From positions 205,319-269,318 of the forward strand of contig JAQVZS010000001.1 of assembly GCA_028708075.1 (NCBI GenBank): a stretch of DNA of 64,000 nt, written 5' to 3'. This DNA is from Massilibacteroides sp. GTDB taxonomy: Bacteria > Bacteroidota > Bacteroidia > Bacteroidales > Tannerellaceae. Within the stretch, counting starts at the first letter, position 1. The number at the start of each line of letters is the position of its first letter. The notes beneath the pieces were generated by a model. The model had not been told where the DNA came from, made no database searches, and saw only the letters and a program-made list of their open reading frames with translations. Of the stretch, positions 10,911 to 21,339 are shown one piece after another. The position numbers and the translations under genes were made by a program.

Positions 10911-12071
10911 ATGGCTAAAAGGGATTATTATGAAGTGCTGGGCGTAGATAGAAGCGCATCGGCTGACGATATAAAAAAAGCGTATCGAAAGAAAGCGATC
11001 CAATTTCATCCGGATAAAAATCCTGGGGATAAAACTGCCGAAGAAAAGTTCAAGGAAGCGGCCGAGGCATACGATATTTTAAGTGACCCTCAGAAACGTC
11101 AGCGTTATGATCAATTCGGTCATGCTGGGGTAGGAGGTGCTTCTCAACAAAGCGGTGGCTTTGGTGGGGGAATGTCTATGGAAGACATTTTCTCTCAGTT
11201 CGGGGACATTTTTGGAGGTCATTTTGGTGGCTTTGGAGGTTTTGGAGGTTTCGGTGGTGGTTCGTCCAGAGGCCAACGGGTAAATCGAGGATCCGATCTT
11301 CGTGTTAAAGTGAAACTGACACTAAAAGAAATCGCAAACGGAGTAGAGAAAAAAATAAAAGTTAAGAAATACGTTCAGTGTAAAGTGTGTCACGGTAGCG
11401 GAGCGGAAGGAAACAATGGTACGAAAATATGTGATACATGCCGGGGTAGCGGTTATGTGACGCGTGTGACAAATACGATTCTGGGGCAGATGCAGACGCA
11501 ATCGATATGTCCGACTTGTGGAGGCGAAGGAAAAGTTATTGTTAATAAATGTAGCGCTTGTAATGGAGAAGGTGTGGTGAGAGATGAAGAAATCATTACC
11601 ATAAATATTCCCGCAGGAGTGGCTGAAGGAATGCAATTATCCATGAGCGGAAAAGGAAATGCTGCCCGTCACGGAGGGATTAACGGGGATTTGTTGATTC
11701 TGGTAGAAGAGGAGCCGCATCCTGAATTGATTCGTGACGAGAATGATTTGCTGTATAATTTATTATTGTCGGTTCCTCAGGCCGCTTTAGGTACGACAGT
11801 GGAAGTACCGACGGTTGATGGTAAGGCAAAAGTGAAGATTGATCCGGGGACACAACCGGGGAAAGTGCTTCGTCTAAGAAACAAAGGTCTGCCTTCGGTT
11901 AACAGATACGGTACAGGCGATTTGTTGGTAAATGTAAGTGTTTATATTCCGGAGACGTTGTCGTCTCCTGAAAGAGAAGTGTTGTCTGAAATGGAGAATT
12001 CGCCGAACTTCCAGCCTAATAAAAGCGTTAAGGAAAAAATATTCAGCAAATTTCGGAATATGTTTGATTGA
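10911..12071 (+). CDS. dnaJ: molecular chaperone DnaJ
   Basis: J domain with HPD, Gly/Phe-rich region, four CxxCxGxG-type zinc motifs. Confidence 0.97.
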   Translation: MAKRDYYEVLGVDRSASADDIKKAYRKKAIQFHPDKNPGDKTAEEKFKEAAEAYDILSDPQKRQRYDQFGHAGVGGASQQSGGFGGGMSMEDIFSQFGDIFGGHFGGFGGFGGFGGGSSRGQRVNRGSDLRVKVKLTLKEIANGVEKKIKVKKYVQCKVCHGSGAEGNNGTKICDTCRGSGYVTRVTNTILGQMQTQSICPTCGGEGKVIVNKCSACNGEGVVRDEEIITINIPAGVAEGMQLSMSGKGNAARHGGINGDLLILVEEEPHPELIRDENDLLYNLLLSVPQAALGTTVEVPTVDGKAKVKIDPGTQPGKVLRLRNKGLPSVNRYGTGDLLVNVSVYIPETLSSPEREVLSEMENSPNFQPNKSVKEKIFSKFRNMFD

Positions 12072-12161
12072 TAGTAAGATTTTTTTACAATTGTTGAAGT
12101 AATAAATTTTCGAGCCGAGAAAAAAAATGTTCCGAGAAAAAAAGAATAATCTCAGTAAAAT

Positions 12162-12199
12162 AAAAAAGCGAAGATGTCAAAAGACATCTTCGCTTTTTT
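12162..12199. terminator. bidirectional intrinsic terminator between dnaJ and maeB
   Basis: AAAAAAGCGAAGATGTC-AAAA-GACATCTTCGCTTTTTT perfect stem. Confidence 0.9.
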
Positions 12200-12217
12200 A
12201 TTAGGGAATAGTTTCTT

Positions 12218-14500
12218 TTATTTTTTTGAGATTTGTTCTTGAACAATAGCATCTACTACGGCAACAGTTGTCAAATTAAGGATGTCCCTTGTCGATGTGC
12301 CGATATCGGTAAAATGGATCGGTTTGTTTAGTCCCATTTGGATCGGGCCTATTGTTTCCACAACACCCATTTCATTTAACAATTTATAAGCACTGTTTGC
12401 CGAACTCAAATTGGGGAAAACCAACGTGTTCACATCTTTCCCTTGTAACTTGTTGAAAGGATAGGTTTCGTCGCGCATTTTTTTATCCAAAGCGAAGTTA
12501 ACCTGCATTTCTCCATCTATCATAATTTCCGGATGATTCGTGTGCAAGTAATTTATAGCTTCATGTACTTTGCGCGGACTACCTTGTTTATCGGCGCCGA
12601 AACTGGAATAGGATAACATGGCGATCACCGGATTGTGTGCAAAGAATTTGACCGCGTCGTGCGTCAGACGGGCAATATCGATAAGAACCTCGGTTGAGGG
12701 GTGACGGTTAATCAACGTGTCGGCAATGAAAAATGTTCCTTTTTTACATGTAACGATATGCATTGCTCCAAAATGATCGTAAGATGGGCGAATACCTATG
12801 ATTTCGGCCGCCATTTGCGTTATTTCTGCGTATCGGCTATATACGCCGGTAATAAAAGCATCGGCATCACCAGTTTCAACCATCATCATGCCGAAGGCAT
12901 TCCGGTCTACGAGTTTTTCTCTTGCTTCCGCGAAGGTAACTCCTTCCCTGGCTCTTTTACGAGCTAATAATTCTGCGTAGCGGGAACGCCTTTCTGCCTC
13001 TTTTTCATGACGCATGTTGATGATCTCGATGTCTTTCAAGTCGATATTTTCTTCGGCCGCCATTTTGTGTAAGGCCTCTTCTTCACCTAAAAGAATAGGG
13101 ATACAAATACCTTCTACTTTTGCCTCAACGGCAGCTTTTAACATGTTTACATGGTTGGCTTCCGCGAATACAACACGTTTGGGATTGGCTTTAGCCATGT
13201 CTGTGAAGGATCGCAGCATTTTGTTGTCGTATCCCATCATTTCACGTAGATGGTTCGCGTATCCATCCCAGTCAGTAATTATTTTGCGGGCAACGCCCGA
13301 TTCAATAGCCGCTTTCGCTACGGCACAGGATACACGGGTCAGTAACCGCGGGTCTAATGCTTTTGGAATAATATATTTGCGACCGAACGTCATTCTTTTT
13401 AGCTGGTAAGCCGCGTTTACGACGTCGGGTACCGGCTCTTTCGCGAGGTTCGCTATGGCGTATACCGCAGCTCGTTTCATTTCTTCGTTGATTGTGCTTG
13501 CGTGCGTATCCAACGCTCCGCGGAATATATAGGGAAACCCTAATACATTATTAATTTGATTCGGATAATCGGAGCGGCCTGTCGCGAAAATAAGATCATC
13601 CCGTGAGTCTATCGCTTCCGGATAGGAGATTTCTGGATTAGGATTTGCTAAGGCAAAGATGATCGGGTTTGCATTCATGCTTCGTACCATTTCCTTGGTG
13701 AGTACGTCGGCGACAGAAAGGCCGAGGAACATATCCGCTCCTTCAACGGCTTCCGTCAAAGTTTTAATATTCCGGGATGTAGCAAACTTTTTCTTCTCCT
13801 CGTTTAGGTCGGTGCGATGGATGGAAATGACACCTTTGCTGTCGCACATGACAATATTTTCCATCCGTGCGCCCAAAAGCACGTATAGTTTGGTACACGA
13901 GATCGAAGCGGCTCCTGCTCCATTGACAACGATTTTTACTTCTTCAATCTTTTTTCCAGTCAGTTCGAGTGCATTAATAAGTCCGGCAGCGGAAATAATC
14001 GCTGTTCCATGCTGATCGTCATGCATAACCGGAATATCCAATTCCGCTTTTAAGCGTTTTTCTATTTCGAAACATTCGGGAGCTTTAATGTCTTCCAGGT
14101 TGATCCCACCGAAAGTAGGCGAAATCGCTTTTACAGTTTGTATAAATTTTTCCGGATCTTTTTCGTTTACTTCAATATCGAATACATCAATTCCCGCAAA
14201 GATTTTAAAAAGCAATCCTTTTCCTTCCATTACAGGTTTACCGGCCATGGCACCTATGTCCCCCAATCCCAATACAGCTGTTCCATTTGAAATAACCGCG
14301 ACTAAATTCCCTTTTGTCGTATATTTATAGGCATCTAGTGGATTTTTTTCTATTTCCAGACAAGGCTCGGCCACTCCGGGAGAGTACGCAAGTGAAAGAT
14401 CTGTCTGACTACTGTATGGTTTAGTAGGTATGACTTCGATTTTTCCCGGCTTACCCTCCGCATGGTATTTAAGGGCTTCTTCTTTTGTAACTTTTGCCAT
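12218..14500 (-). CDS. maeB: NADP-dependent malic enzyme with phosphotransacetylase-like C-terminal domain
   Basis: AYSPGVAEPC, HDDQHGTAI motifs; 760 aa two-domain architecture. Confidence 0.93.
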   Translation of the reverse strand: MAKVTKEEALKYHAEGKPGKIEVIPTKPYSSQTDLSLAYSPGVAEPCLEIEKNPLDAYKYTTKGNLVAVISNGTAVLGLGDIGAMAGKPVMEGKGLLFKIFAGIDVFDIEVNEKDPEKFIQTVKAISPTFGGINLEDIKAPECFEIEKRLKAELDIPVMHDDQHGTAIISAAGLINALELTGKKIEEVKIVVNGAGAASISCTKLYVLLGARMENIVMCDSKGVISIHRTDLNEEKKKFATSRNIKTLTEAVEGADMFLGLSVADVLTKEMVRSMNANPIIFALANPNPEISYPEAIDSRDDLIFATGRSDYPNQINNVLGFPYIFRGALDTHASTINEEMKRAAVYAIANLAKEPVPDVVNAAYQLKRMTFGRKYIIPKALDPRLLTRVSCAVAKAAIESGVARKIITDWDGYANHLREMMGYDNKMLRSFTDMAKANPKRVVFAEANHVNMLKAAVEAKVEGICIPILLGEEEALHKMAAEENIDLKDIEIINMRHEKEAERRSRYAELLARKRAREGVTFAEAREKLVDRNAFGMMMVETGDADAFITGVYSRYAEITQMAAEIIGIRPSYDHFGAMHIVTCKKGTFFIADTLINRHPSTEVLIDIARLTHDAVKFFAHNPVIAMLSYSSFGADKQGSPRKVHEAINYLHTNHPEIMIDGEMQVNFALDKKMRDETYPFNKLQGKDVNTLVFPNLSSANSAYKLLNEMGVVETIGPIQMGLNKPIHFTDIGTSTRDILNLTTVAVVDAIVQEQISKK

Positions 14501-14717
14501 AGATTTATGATTATGTTATATACTTAAAAATATGATCGGCAAAGGTACTAAATATTATCTATTTCATGCTTTTTTCTTACATTTATTCACTTTATACGCA
14601 TTCTTCCTTTTTTTTGTTCAGTTAGACAAGTTGAGATTTGACTGCGTGTTGTCGCCGTAGCGCATTTTTACATTCGCTTTGTTTACGTTCTTCTTTATAT
14701 CATTCGGAATTATTGTT

Positions 14718-14725
14718 TACTTTTG
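14718..14725 (+). promoter_or_regulatory. Bacteroidetes -7 box (TACTTTTG)
   Basis: TAnnTTTG match 26 nt upstream of the ATG at 14751; no clear -33. Confidence 0.4.
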
Positions 14726-14750
14726 CCTTGTTTTGACTCATCTGCAAATT

Positions 14751-16148
14751 ATGGAGTGGAAGAAAAGGCATAGTTATTTAATTCAATGGCTTGTGGGCAT
14801 GGGGGATTTGTTTATTTTAAACCTCATGTTTTTTGTTGTCTATTATTTTCTCGGAGAATCCTATGCCGGAGCAATTACAGGAAGTATGCGGGAGGTTGTT
14901 TTGCTGTTGAATTTTTGTTATTTCTTTTCCTTGTATTTTGTGCCAATGCAATTGCACATGTCGGTCGTGTTTATCGATAAGATTGTGCAACGTGCTTTTT
15001 TGATGGTTACGTTTTTCATTTTCTTTTTTGCCACCTGTCTTACTTTTTTAAACATAGGTGATTTATTAGCTACGTTTCTGATCGTATATTATCTATTATC
15101 TGTCGTCGTCTTTTCGTTGTGGCGGGTCTTTATTCGTCTTAGTTTGAAAGCGTATCGGAAGAAGGGCTTTAATTCTAAAAAGATAATTATTGTTGGTGCT
15201 GGGAAAAACGGGATGGAAATCTATAAAGTTATGAAGAACGATCTGACGTATGGATTTAAAATTATGGGATTCTTTGACGACAATATTTCCTTGAAACATA
15301 TTCTTCCCAATTATCTTGGAATGACGAATGAAGTGGAAGAATATGCAATTGAAAAAGAAATAGACGAAATTTATTATACATTACCCGGAACACAAGATGA
15401 AAAACTGCTGAGGTTATTAAACTTTGCAGAAAAAAACATGATCCGTTTTTATATCGTTCCCGAATTTTACCGGAATTTGAAAAAGAGTCTGGTAATGGAA
15501 GTGATTGAGTCTATACCGTTACTTTCGATCCGACGTGAACCTCTTCAGGCTGCTTATAACCGGATTTTGAAACGTTGTTTTGATATTGTTTTTTCTTTGG
15601 GAGTGATTATTTTTATTTTCCCGGGTTTATATATTATTGTCGGAACTTTGATCAAGCTATCGTCGAAAGGTCCGACTATTTTCAAACAAAGACGAACCGG
15701 GTTGTACGGGCACGAATTTGAATGCTACAAATTCAGAACTATGCGGGTAAACCCGTTGGCGGATGAAAAACAGGCGGAGAAAGACGATCCGCGTACAACC
15801 AAAATTGGAAATTTTCTAAGAAGAACGAACCTAGACGAATTTCCCCAGTTTTTCAATGTCTTGTATGGCGATATGTCGGTCGTAGGGCCACGTCCTCATA
15901 TGTTGAAACACACAGAACTTTATTCTGCTATTATCGATAAATATATGGTGCGTCATTTAGCAAAGCCGGGTGTGACAGGTTGGGCGCAAGTGACCGGATA
16001 TCGTGGGGAAACTAAGACGCTGGAGCAAATGGAGGGCCGCGTGAAACGCGATGTTTGGTATATCGAAAACTGGTCGTTTTTTCTGGATCTTAAAATTATT
16101 GTGGTGACAGTAATTAATATGTTTAAAGGAGAAAAAAATGCCTATTAA
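14751..16148 (+). CDS. undecaprenyl-phosphate sugar phosphotransferase (WcaJ/bacterial sugar transferase family)
   Basis: TM helices, central nucleotide-binding fold (IIIVGAGKNGMEIYK), C-terminal KRCFDIVFSL...YKFRTM...LDEFPQFFNVLYGDMSVVGPRP...KPGVTGWAQVTGYRGET. Start moved from ORF start 14679 to MEWKKRHS at 14751. Confidence 0.9.
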   Translation: MEWKKRHSYLIQWLVGMGDLFILNLMFFVVYYFLGESYAGAITGSMREVVLLLNFCYFFSLYFVPMQLHMSVVFIDKIVQRAFLMVTFFIFFFATCLTFLNIGDLLATFLIVYYLLSVVVFSLWRVFIRLSLKAYRKKGFNSKKIIIVGAGKNGMEIYKVMKNDLTYGFKIMGFFDDNISLKHILPNYLGMTNEVEEYAIEKEIDEIYYTLPGTQDEKLLRLLNFAEKNMIRFYIVPEFYRNLKKSLVMEVIESIPLLSIRREPLQAAYNRILKRCFDIVFSLGVIIFIFPGLYIIVGTLIKLSSKGPTIFKQRRTGLYGHEFECYKFRTMRVNPLADEKQAEKDDPRTTKIGNFLRRTNLDEFPQFFNVLYGDMSVVGPRPHMLKHTELYSAIIDKYMVRHLAKPGVTGWAQVTGYRGETKTLEQMEGRVKRDVWYIENWSFFLDLKIIVVTVINMFKGEKNAY

Positions 16149-16175
16149 TGTGACTTTATGCACACGTTTGAGGTT

Positions 16176-16209
16176 TTTGTGTAGCGTAAAAAGAATTATT
16201 GTATATTTG
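16176..16209 (+). promoter_or_regulatory. promoter of ruvX
   Basis: TTTG - 22 nt - TATATTTG just upstream of ATG 16218. Confidence 0.5.
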
Positions 16210-16217
16210 TACTCGTT

Positions 16218-16640
16218 ATGGGAAGGATTATAGCTATTGATTATGGACGTAAACGCACAGGAATAGCTGTAACCGATACACTGCAGATGATTGCAAACGG
16301 GTTGGTTACTGTTCTCAGCAATGAGCTGGAAAAATACTTGGCGGATTATTTAAAAAAGGAACCGGTGGAATTGTTTGTTTTAGGTTTTCCAAAACAGATG
16401 AACAATCAACCCTCCGAAAACTTGAAATATGTGGAACAGTTTGCCGCACGCTTAAAACGGCTTTTTCCACAAATACCTATTGAATATTATGATGAACGTT
16501 TCACCTCTGTACTCGCTCAAAGAGTCATGATCGAAGGAGGATTGAAAAAGAAACAGCGACAGAATAAAGCGCTTGTGGACGAGATCAGTGCTGCTATTAT
16601 TCTGCAATCGTATTTGGAAAGTAAAAAATATCAACAATAA
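16218..16640 (+). CDS. ruvX: Holliday junction resolvase RuvX/YqgF
   Basis: IAIDYGRKRTGIAVTD, YYDERFTSVLA. Confidence 0.93.
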   Translation: MGRIIAIDYGRKRTGIAVTDTLQMIANGLVTVLSNELEKYLADYLKKEPVELFVLGFPKQMNNQPSENLKYVEQFAARLKRLFPQIPIEYYDERFTSVLAQRVMIEGGLKKKQRQNKALVDEISAAIILQSYLESKKYQQ

Positions 16641-16643
16641 ACA

Positions 16644-17201
16644 ATGATTTTACCAATTTATCTTTACGGCCAGCCGGTATTAAGGGAAAAAGCTGAAGAG
16701 GTTTCTCCGGAACATCCGAATCTGAAAGAGTTGGTCGCTAATATGTTTGAAACAATGTATAATGCTGACGGAGTAGGCCTTGCCGCTCCTCAGGTAGGTT
16801 TGTCAATTCGTCTGTTGGTGATCGATGCGGATGTTTTGTTTGATGATTTCCCGGAATGTAAAGGTTTTAAACGTGCCATGATCAATCCGGATATTTTAGA
16901 ACGAAGTGAAGATCAGGTTGCTATGGAAGAAGGTTGTTTGAGTTTCCCGGGAATACATGAAAAGGTTTCTCGTGCGAAAAAAATTCGCGTAGCTTATTTT
17001 GACGAGAATTGGGTTACTCATGAAGAAGAATTGGAGGGATTCTCCGCCCGCGTCGTTCAGCATGAATGTGAGCACTTGAAAGGAGAGGTCTTTATTGATA
17101 ATATATCCCCGATTCGCAAGCAGTTAAATAAAGGTCGACTAAATAGTATTATTAAAGGAACAGCTCGTTGCTCGTATAGGGCGAAGGCTGTCGGAAAATA
17201 A
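16644..17201 (+). CDS. def: peptide deformylase
   Basis: [28 protein letters not shown]. Confidence 0.96.
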   Translation: MILPIYLYGQPVLREKAEEVSPEHPNLKELVANMFETMYNADGVGLAAPQVGLSIRLLVIDADVLFDDFPECKGFKRAMINPDILERSEDQVAMEEGCLSFPGIHEKVSRAKKIRVAYFDENWVTHEEELEGFSARVVQHECEHLKGEVFIDNISPIRKQLNKGRLNSIIKGTARCSYRAKAVGK

Positions 17202-17226
17202 AAAATATATTTTTAAATCAATCGTT

Positions 17227-18774
17227 ATGACAGATTTAAGTAAAGACATTCAGGAACTGAGGAAGAAGAAAGAGGTTCTGAAAAAAGGTGGTGGTGAAGC
17301 AGCTATTGAAAAGCAGATTGCCATGGGTAAACTGACAGCCCGTGACCGTATTCTTTCTTTGCTGGATAAAGATTCTTTTCAGGAATATGATATGTTTGTA
17401 AAGCATGATGGCCGCGATTTCGGATTAGACAAAAAAGATTTTCCGGGTGATGGTGTTATTACTGGTACGGGTACGATTTATGGTGCTCCAGTATGTATTT
17501 ATGCACAGGATTTTACTGTAGCCGGCGGATCTTTGGGACTTCATCATGCTCGGAAGATTACGAAAATCATGGATCATGCATTGAAGCTGAAATGCCCGGT
17601 TATTGGGATTAATGACTCGGGAGGTGCACGTATTCAGGAAGGAGTAGGAGCTCTTGCGGGTTACGGCGAAATTTTTTATCGGAATACGATTGCTTCCGGT
17701 GTTATTCCGCAAATTTCATTAATTCTCGGCCCTTGTGCGGGTGGTGCTGTTTATTCTCCAGCGTTGACGGATTTTGTTTTTGTTGTGGAGAATATTTCGA
17801 AAATGTTTATTACAGGTCCGAATGTGATCAAAACAGTCCTGGGCGAAGATGTTTCTATGGAAGAGCTCGGTGGTGCGCGGGTGCACGCGGAAATTACTGG
17901 AAATGCGCATTTCTATGCTAAAACAGAACAGGAATGTTTTGAGCAGATCAAACAACTGATCCGGTTAATTCCCGCCAATAATGCGGAAGCTTCTCCAAGA
18001 ATTGAGAAAAAAGAACCGACAACCGCGTTGAATATCGACGATGTTGTTCCTTCTGATCCTAAACAACCGTATGATGTACGTGACATTATTAAATGTATTG
18101 CGGATAATTCGGAATTTTTGGAAGTTCATGAATTGTGGGCTGCCAATATTGTGATCGGTTTTGGGCGTATGGGTGGTGAGACTGTCGGATTTGTCGCCAA
18201 TCAAGCGATGGTGTTAGCCGGCGTACTTGATTGTGACAGCGCTGATAAGGCTGCCCGCTTTATTCGTTTTTGCGATTCGTTCAACATTCCGATCATTACA
18301 TTGGAAGACATGCCGGGATATTTGCCGGGTATCGATCAAGAACATGCGGGTGTTATTCGTCATGGAGCGAAAGTGCTTTATGCTTATTCAGAAGCGACTG
18401 TACCCAAAATTACCATTATTTTACGTAAAGCTTATGGCGGTGGATATATTGCCATGAATTCTCGTCATTTAGGCGCGGATTTTGTCTTTGCTTGGCCAAG
18501 TGCAGAGATTGCTGTTATGGGCCCGGAAGGTGCTGCGAATATCATTTTCCGGAAGGAGATTGAGGAAGCGGAAGATAAGAATGCCATGCGTGATGAAAAG
18601 GTGAAAGAATACATCGAAAAGTTTGCTAATCCGTATGTTGCAGCTGCTAAAGGATTTATCGATTCTGTTATTGAGCCGAAGGAAACGCGTGCACTCTTGC
18701 TGCATGCTTTAAAATTATCTGTATTGAAAGAGGAATACAGACCACGGAAAAAACATGGTTTACCTCCATTCTAA
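17227..18774 (+). CDS. mmdA: acyl-CoA carboxylase carboxyltransferase / methylmalonyl-CoA decarboxylase alpha subunit
   Basis: RDRILSLLDKDSFQEYD, GINDSGGARIQEG, GPCAGGAVYSPA, MNSRHLGADFVFAWPSAEIAVMGPEGA. Confidence 0.9.
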   Translation: MTDLSKDIQELRKKKEVLKKGGGEAAIEKQIAMGKLTARDRILSLLDKDSFQEYDMFVKHDGRDFGLDKKDFPGDGVITGTGTIYGAPVCIYAQDFTVAGGSLGLHHARKITKIMDHALKLKCPVIGINDSGGARIQEGVGALAGYGEIFYRNTIASGVIPQISLILGPCAGGAVYSPALTDFVFVVENISKMFITGPNVIKTVLGEDVSMEELGGARVHAEITGNAHFYAKTEQECFEQIKQLIRLIPANNAEASPRIEKKEPTTALNIDDVVPSDPKQPYDVRDIIKCIADNSEFLEVHELWAANIVIGFGRMGGETVGFVANQAMVLAGVLDCDSADKAARFIRFCDSFNIPIITLEDMPGYLPGIDQEHAGVIRHGAKVLYAYSEATVPKITIILRKAYGGGYIAMNSRHLGADFVFAWPSAEIAVMGPEGAANIIFRKEIEEAEDKNAMRDEKVKEYIEKFANPYVAAAKGFIDSVIEPKETRALLLHALKLSVLKEEYRPRKKHGLPPF

Positions 18775-18791
18775 ATGCCTAAAAACAAGGA

Positions 18792-19121
18792 ATGATGGAA
18801 AATAAGAATACGGAATATAAGGATTTTGTTGTTACTGCGCGCAAATATAAAACGTTGCTGACAAAAAAATACTTGGATAGAAAACCCTGGAAACCGTTAC
18901 AATCTGGGGAGGTGCTTTCGCATCTTCCAGGAACGGTCATGGAAATTTTAGTCAAAGAAGGGGATTCTGTGGAGAAAGGACAATTGCTTTGCATCCATGA
19001 AGCGATGAAAATGTTGAATAGGATCGTATCGCCTTATACGGGTGTGGTGTCTAAAATCAACGTGAAAGTGGGGGATCGAATTGCAAAAGACCATTTGATG
19101 GTGAAAATTGAAGTAGAATAA
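18792..19121 (+). CDS. biotin/lipoyl-attachment carrier protein
   Basis: LPGTVMEILVKEGDSVEKGQLLCIHEAMKMLN biotinylation motif. Confidence 0.9.
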   Translation: MMENKNTEYKDFVVTARKYKTLLTKKYLDRKPWKPLQSGEVLSHLPGTVMEILVKEGDSVEKGQLLCIHEAMKMLNRIVSPYTGVVSKINVKVGDRIAKDHLMVKIEVE

Positions 19122-19140
19122 GATAAAATCCTTATTTTTG
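19108..19140 (+). promoter_or_regulatory. promoter of TPR gene
   Basis: TTG - 22 nt - TATTTTTG, 19 nt before ATG 19160. Confidence 0.45.
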
Positions 19141-19159
19141 CCTTTCAATGAATTAAACA

Positions 19160-21259
19160 ATGGCAAGGAAGGTAATACTCTCAATTTCACTATGTATTTT
19201 TTCACTTTTGGCGTTTGCTCAGATTAATACGGACAGAGTATTAACGATCGGACGGAATGCGTTGTATTTCGAAGATTATGTACTCTCGATCCAGTATTTT
19301 AATCAGGTGATTAAGGCAAAGCCATGGTTGGCAGAACCGTATTTTTATCGTGCGGTAGCCAAAGTGAATCTGGATGATTTTAAGGGGGCCGAGGAAGACT
19401 GTTCTTTATGTCTTCAGCGGAACCCTTTTTTAGTTCAGGCGTATTATGCCAGAGGAATCGCTCGCCAAAGTCAGGAGAATTATGAGGGTGCGATAACTGA
19501 TTATACGAGAGGACTAGAATTTAAGCCTGAAGATAGACAGATGCTGATTAATATGGCTGTCGCTTATATCCAGAAAAAGGATTATGATGGAGCTGAAAAT
19601 GTTTTCGATCGTTTGATGGGGGCATATCCGAAATATGCTATGAATTATATGACACGGGGGGCCATGTTCTTGGAAAAAGGGGATACGATCCGAGCGTTGG
19701 AAGATTATAATAAATCCGTCGAATTGGATCCTTATTATGCCCCTTCTTATGGGAACCGGGCGTTGGTGTATTATCAGATGCATAAATTGGATGAAGCGTA
19801 TTCTGACTTGAATGAGGCGATTCGCTTGAATACGCGTGAAAGCGGGTATTATATTAACCGTGGGCTTGTCCGTTATCAAAAGAATGATCTCAGAGGGGCG
19901 ATGGCTGATTACGATCAGGTTATTTCGATGGATAGCCGGAATCTGATCGCGCGTTTTAACCGTGGACTTCTGCGGGCTCAGGTAGGTGATGATAATCGTG
20001 CGATTGAAGATTTCAATATGGTAATCGAATTAGAACCGGACAATTATATTGCTTATTATAACCGGGCTTTGTTGCGGTTAGAAACGAAAGACAATATGGG
20101 GGCAATAGCCGATTTCGATGTTGTGTTGCAACAATATCCGAATTTTATTGCGGGGTATTACAGTCGTGCCGAAGCAAAACGTGAAATTCATGACTTGGCG
20201 GGGGCAGATCGTGATGTGTGGACAGCTTATCAGAAAGAACAGGACAATAATTTAGCTTCCTCCTCCTCCGGGAATATTTCTGGAACGGCGGCATCGCAAG
20301 GAAAATCGGATGATAACACCCGCGAAAAATCGGATAAAAATATTAACAAGTTTAATCGTCTTGTGGTTTACGACAAAGAGGACGAACGGAAAAGTAAATA
20401 TCAGAGTGAGGTGCGTGGGCGAGTACAAGATAAAAATGTACGCGTGGATATCGAACCTCAATTTGTGTTGACTTATTATGAAAAGCCGGATATGGTGAAA
20501 AAGTTAGTCTATTATGACAAAATGGTGGAAAGTTACAACAATGATAAACATTTATCTATGTTGTTAAGGTTGACGAATCAGGAGGCGGCACTTAATGAAA
20601 ATCAGATTACTAAACATTTTACTTCTATTAATAATTATTCGGCTAAACTTGATGTCGATTCTTCAAATATAGATGCTTATTTCGGGAGAGCATTGGATTA
20701 TATGTTGGTTCAGGATTTCTCGGAAGCGATTCAAGATTATAATAAAGCGATATCGCTGGATCCTTCTTTTACGATGGCTTATTTTAATCGAGCTGTCGTT
20801 CGTTATAAGCAGTTGGAATATGATTTATCACATTCAACTGACCAGGACGACTTGTCGATGATTAATAAACAACTGAGTATTGGCCCGCAATTTAATTCAA
20901 AAACATCTGCCTCTACACGGAATTTGTCTTCAGCAGGGTTTAAAGAGAACAAACGTACATATGAATTTGAAATGATTGTGCGTGATTATGATATGGCCAT
21001 TAAGTTGAATCCAGATTTTGTGTACGCTTATTTCAATAGAGGAAACCTACGCTGTTCTCAGAAAGATTTCCGTGCCGCCATTCAGGATTATTCGGAAGCG
21101 ATAGCGAAAGATCCCGAATTTGCGGAAGCTTATTTTAATCGCGGATTGGCCCGCCTATCCCTTGGAGACACGAGTAGGGGAATTGGGGATTTGAGTAAAG
21201 CCGGTGAATTAGGGATCATAAATGCTTACAGTATTATTAAACGAATGACAAGTAATTGA
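19160..21259 (+). CDS. tetratricopeptide repeat protein with signal peptide
   Basis: Multiple 34-residue TPR units (e.g. AYFNRGNLRCSQKDFRAAIQDYSEAIAKDPEFAEAYFNRG). Confidence 0.88.
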   Translation: MARKVILSISLCIFSLLAFAQINTDRVLTIGRNALYFEDYVLSIQYFNQVIKAKPWLAEPYFYRAVAKVNLDDFKGAEEDCSLCLQRNPFLVQAYYARGIARQSQENYEGAITDYTRGLEFKPEDRQMLINMAVAYIQKKDYDGAENVFDRLMGAYPKYAMNYMTRGAMFLEKGDTIRALEDYNKSVELDPYYAPSYGNRALVYYQMHKLDEAYSDLNEAIRLNTRESGYYINRGLVRYQKNDLRGAMADYDQVISMDSRNLIARFNRGLLRAQVGDDNRAIEDFNMVIELEPDNYIAYYNRALLRLETKDNMGAIADFDVVLQQYPNFIAGYYSRAEAKREIHDLAGADRDVWTAYQKEQDNNLASSSSGNISGTAASQGKSDDNTREKSDKNINKFNRLVVYDKEDERKSKYQSEVRGRVQDKNVRVDIEPQFVLTYYEKPDMVKKLVYYDKMVESYNNDKHLSMLLRLTNQEAALNENQITKHFTSINNYSAKLDVDSSNIDAYFGRALDYMLVQDFSEAIQDYNKAISLDPSFTMAYFNRAVVRYKQLEYDLSHSTDQDDLSMINKQLSIGPQFNSKTSASTRNLSSAGFKENKRTYEFEMIVRDYDMAIKLNPDFVYAYFNRGNLRCSQKDFRAAIQDYSEAIAKDPEFAEAYFNRGLARLSLGDTSRGIGDLSKAGELGIINAYSIIKRMTSN

Positions 21260-21278
21260 TTTTTTGTTGGCTAATAAG

Positions 21279-21307
21279 TTGTTTTTTGTAAAAGAATCGT
21301 AAATTTG
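21279..21307 (+). promoter_or_regulatory. promoter of thrS operon
   Basis: TTG - 18 nt - TAAATTTG upstream of ATG 21340. Confidence 0.5.
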
Positions 21308-21339
21308 CACCTTGAATTTAAGAAATTTAGCTATAAGAT

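Noticed and set aside
11150-11275. GGTTTTGGAGG-type tandem repeats
   Set aside because: Encode the normal Gly/Phe-rich linker of DnaJ
12116-12141. Direct repeat CCGAGAAAAAAA x2
   Set aside because: Very short and A-rich, next to a terminator; likely chance
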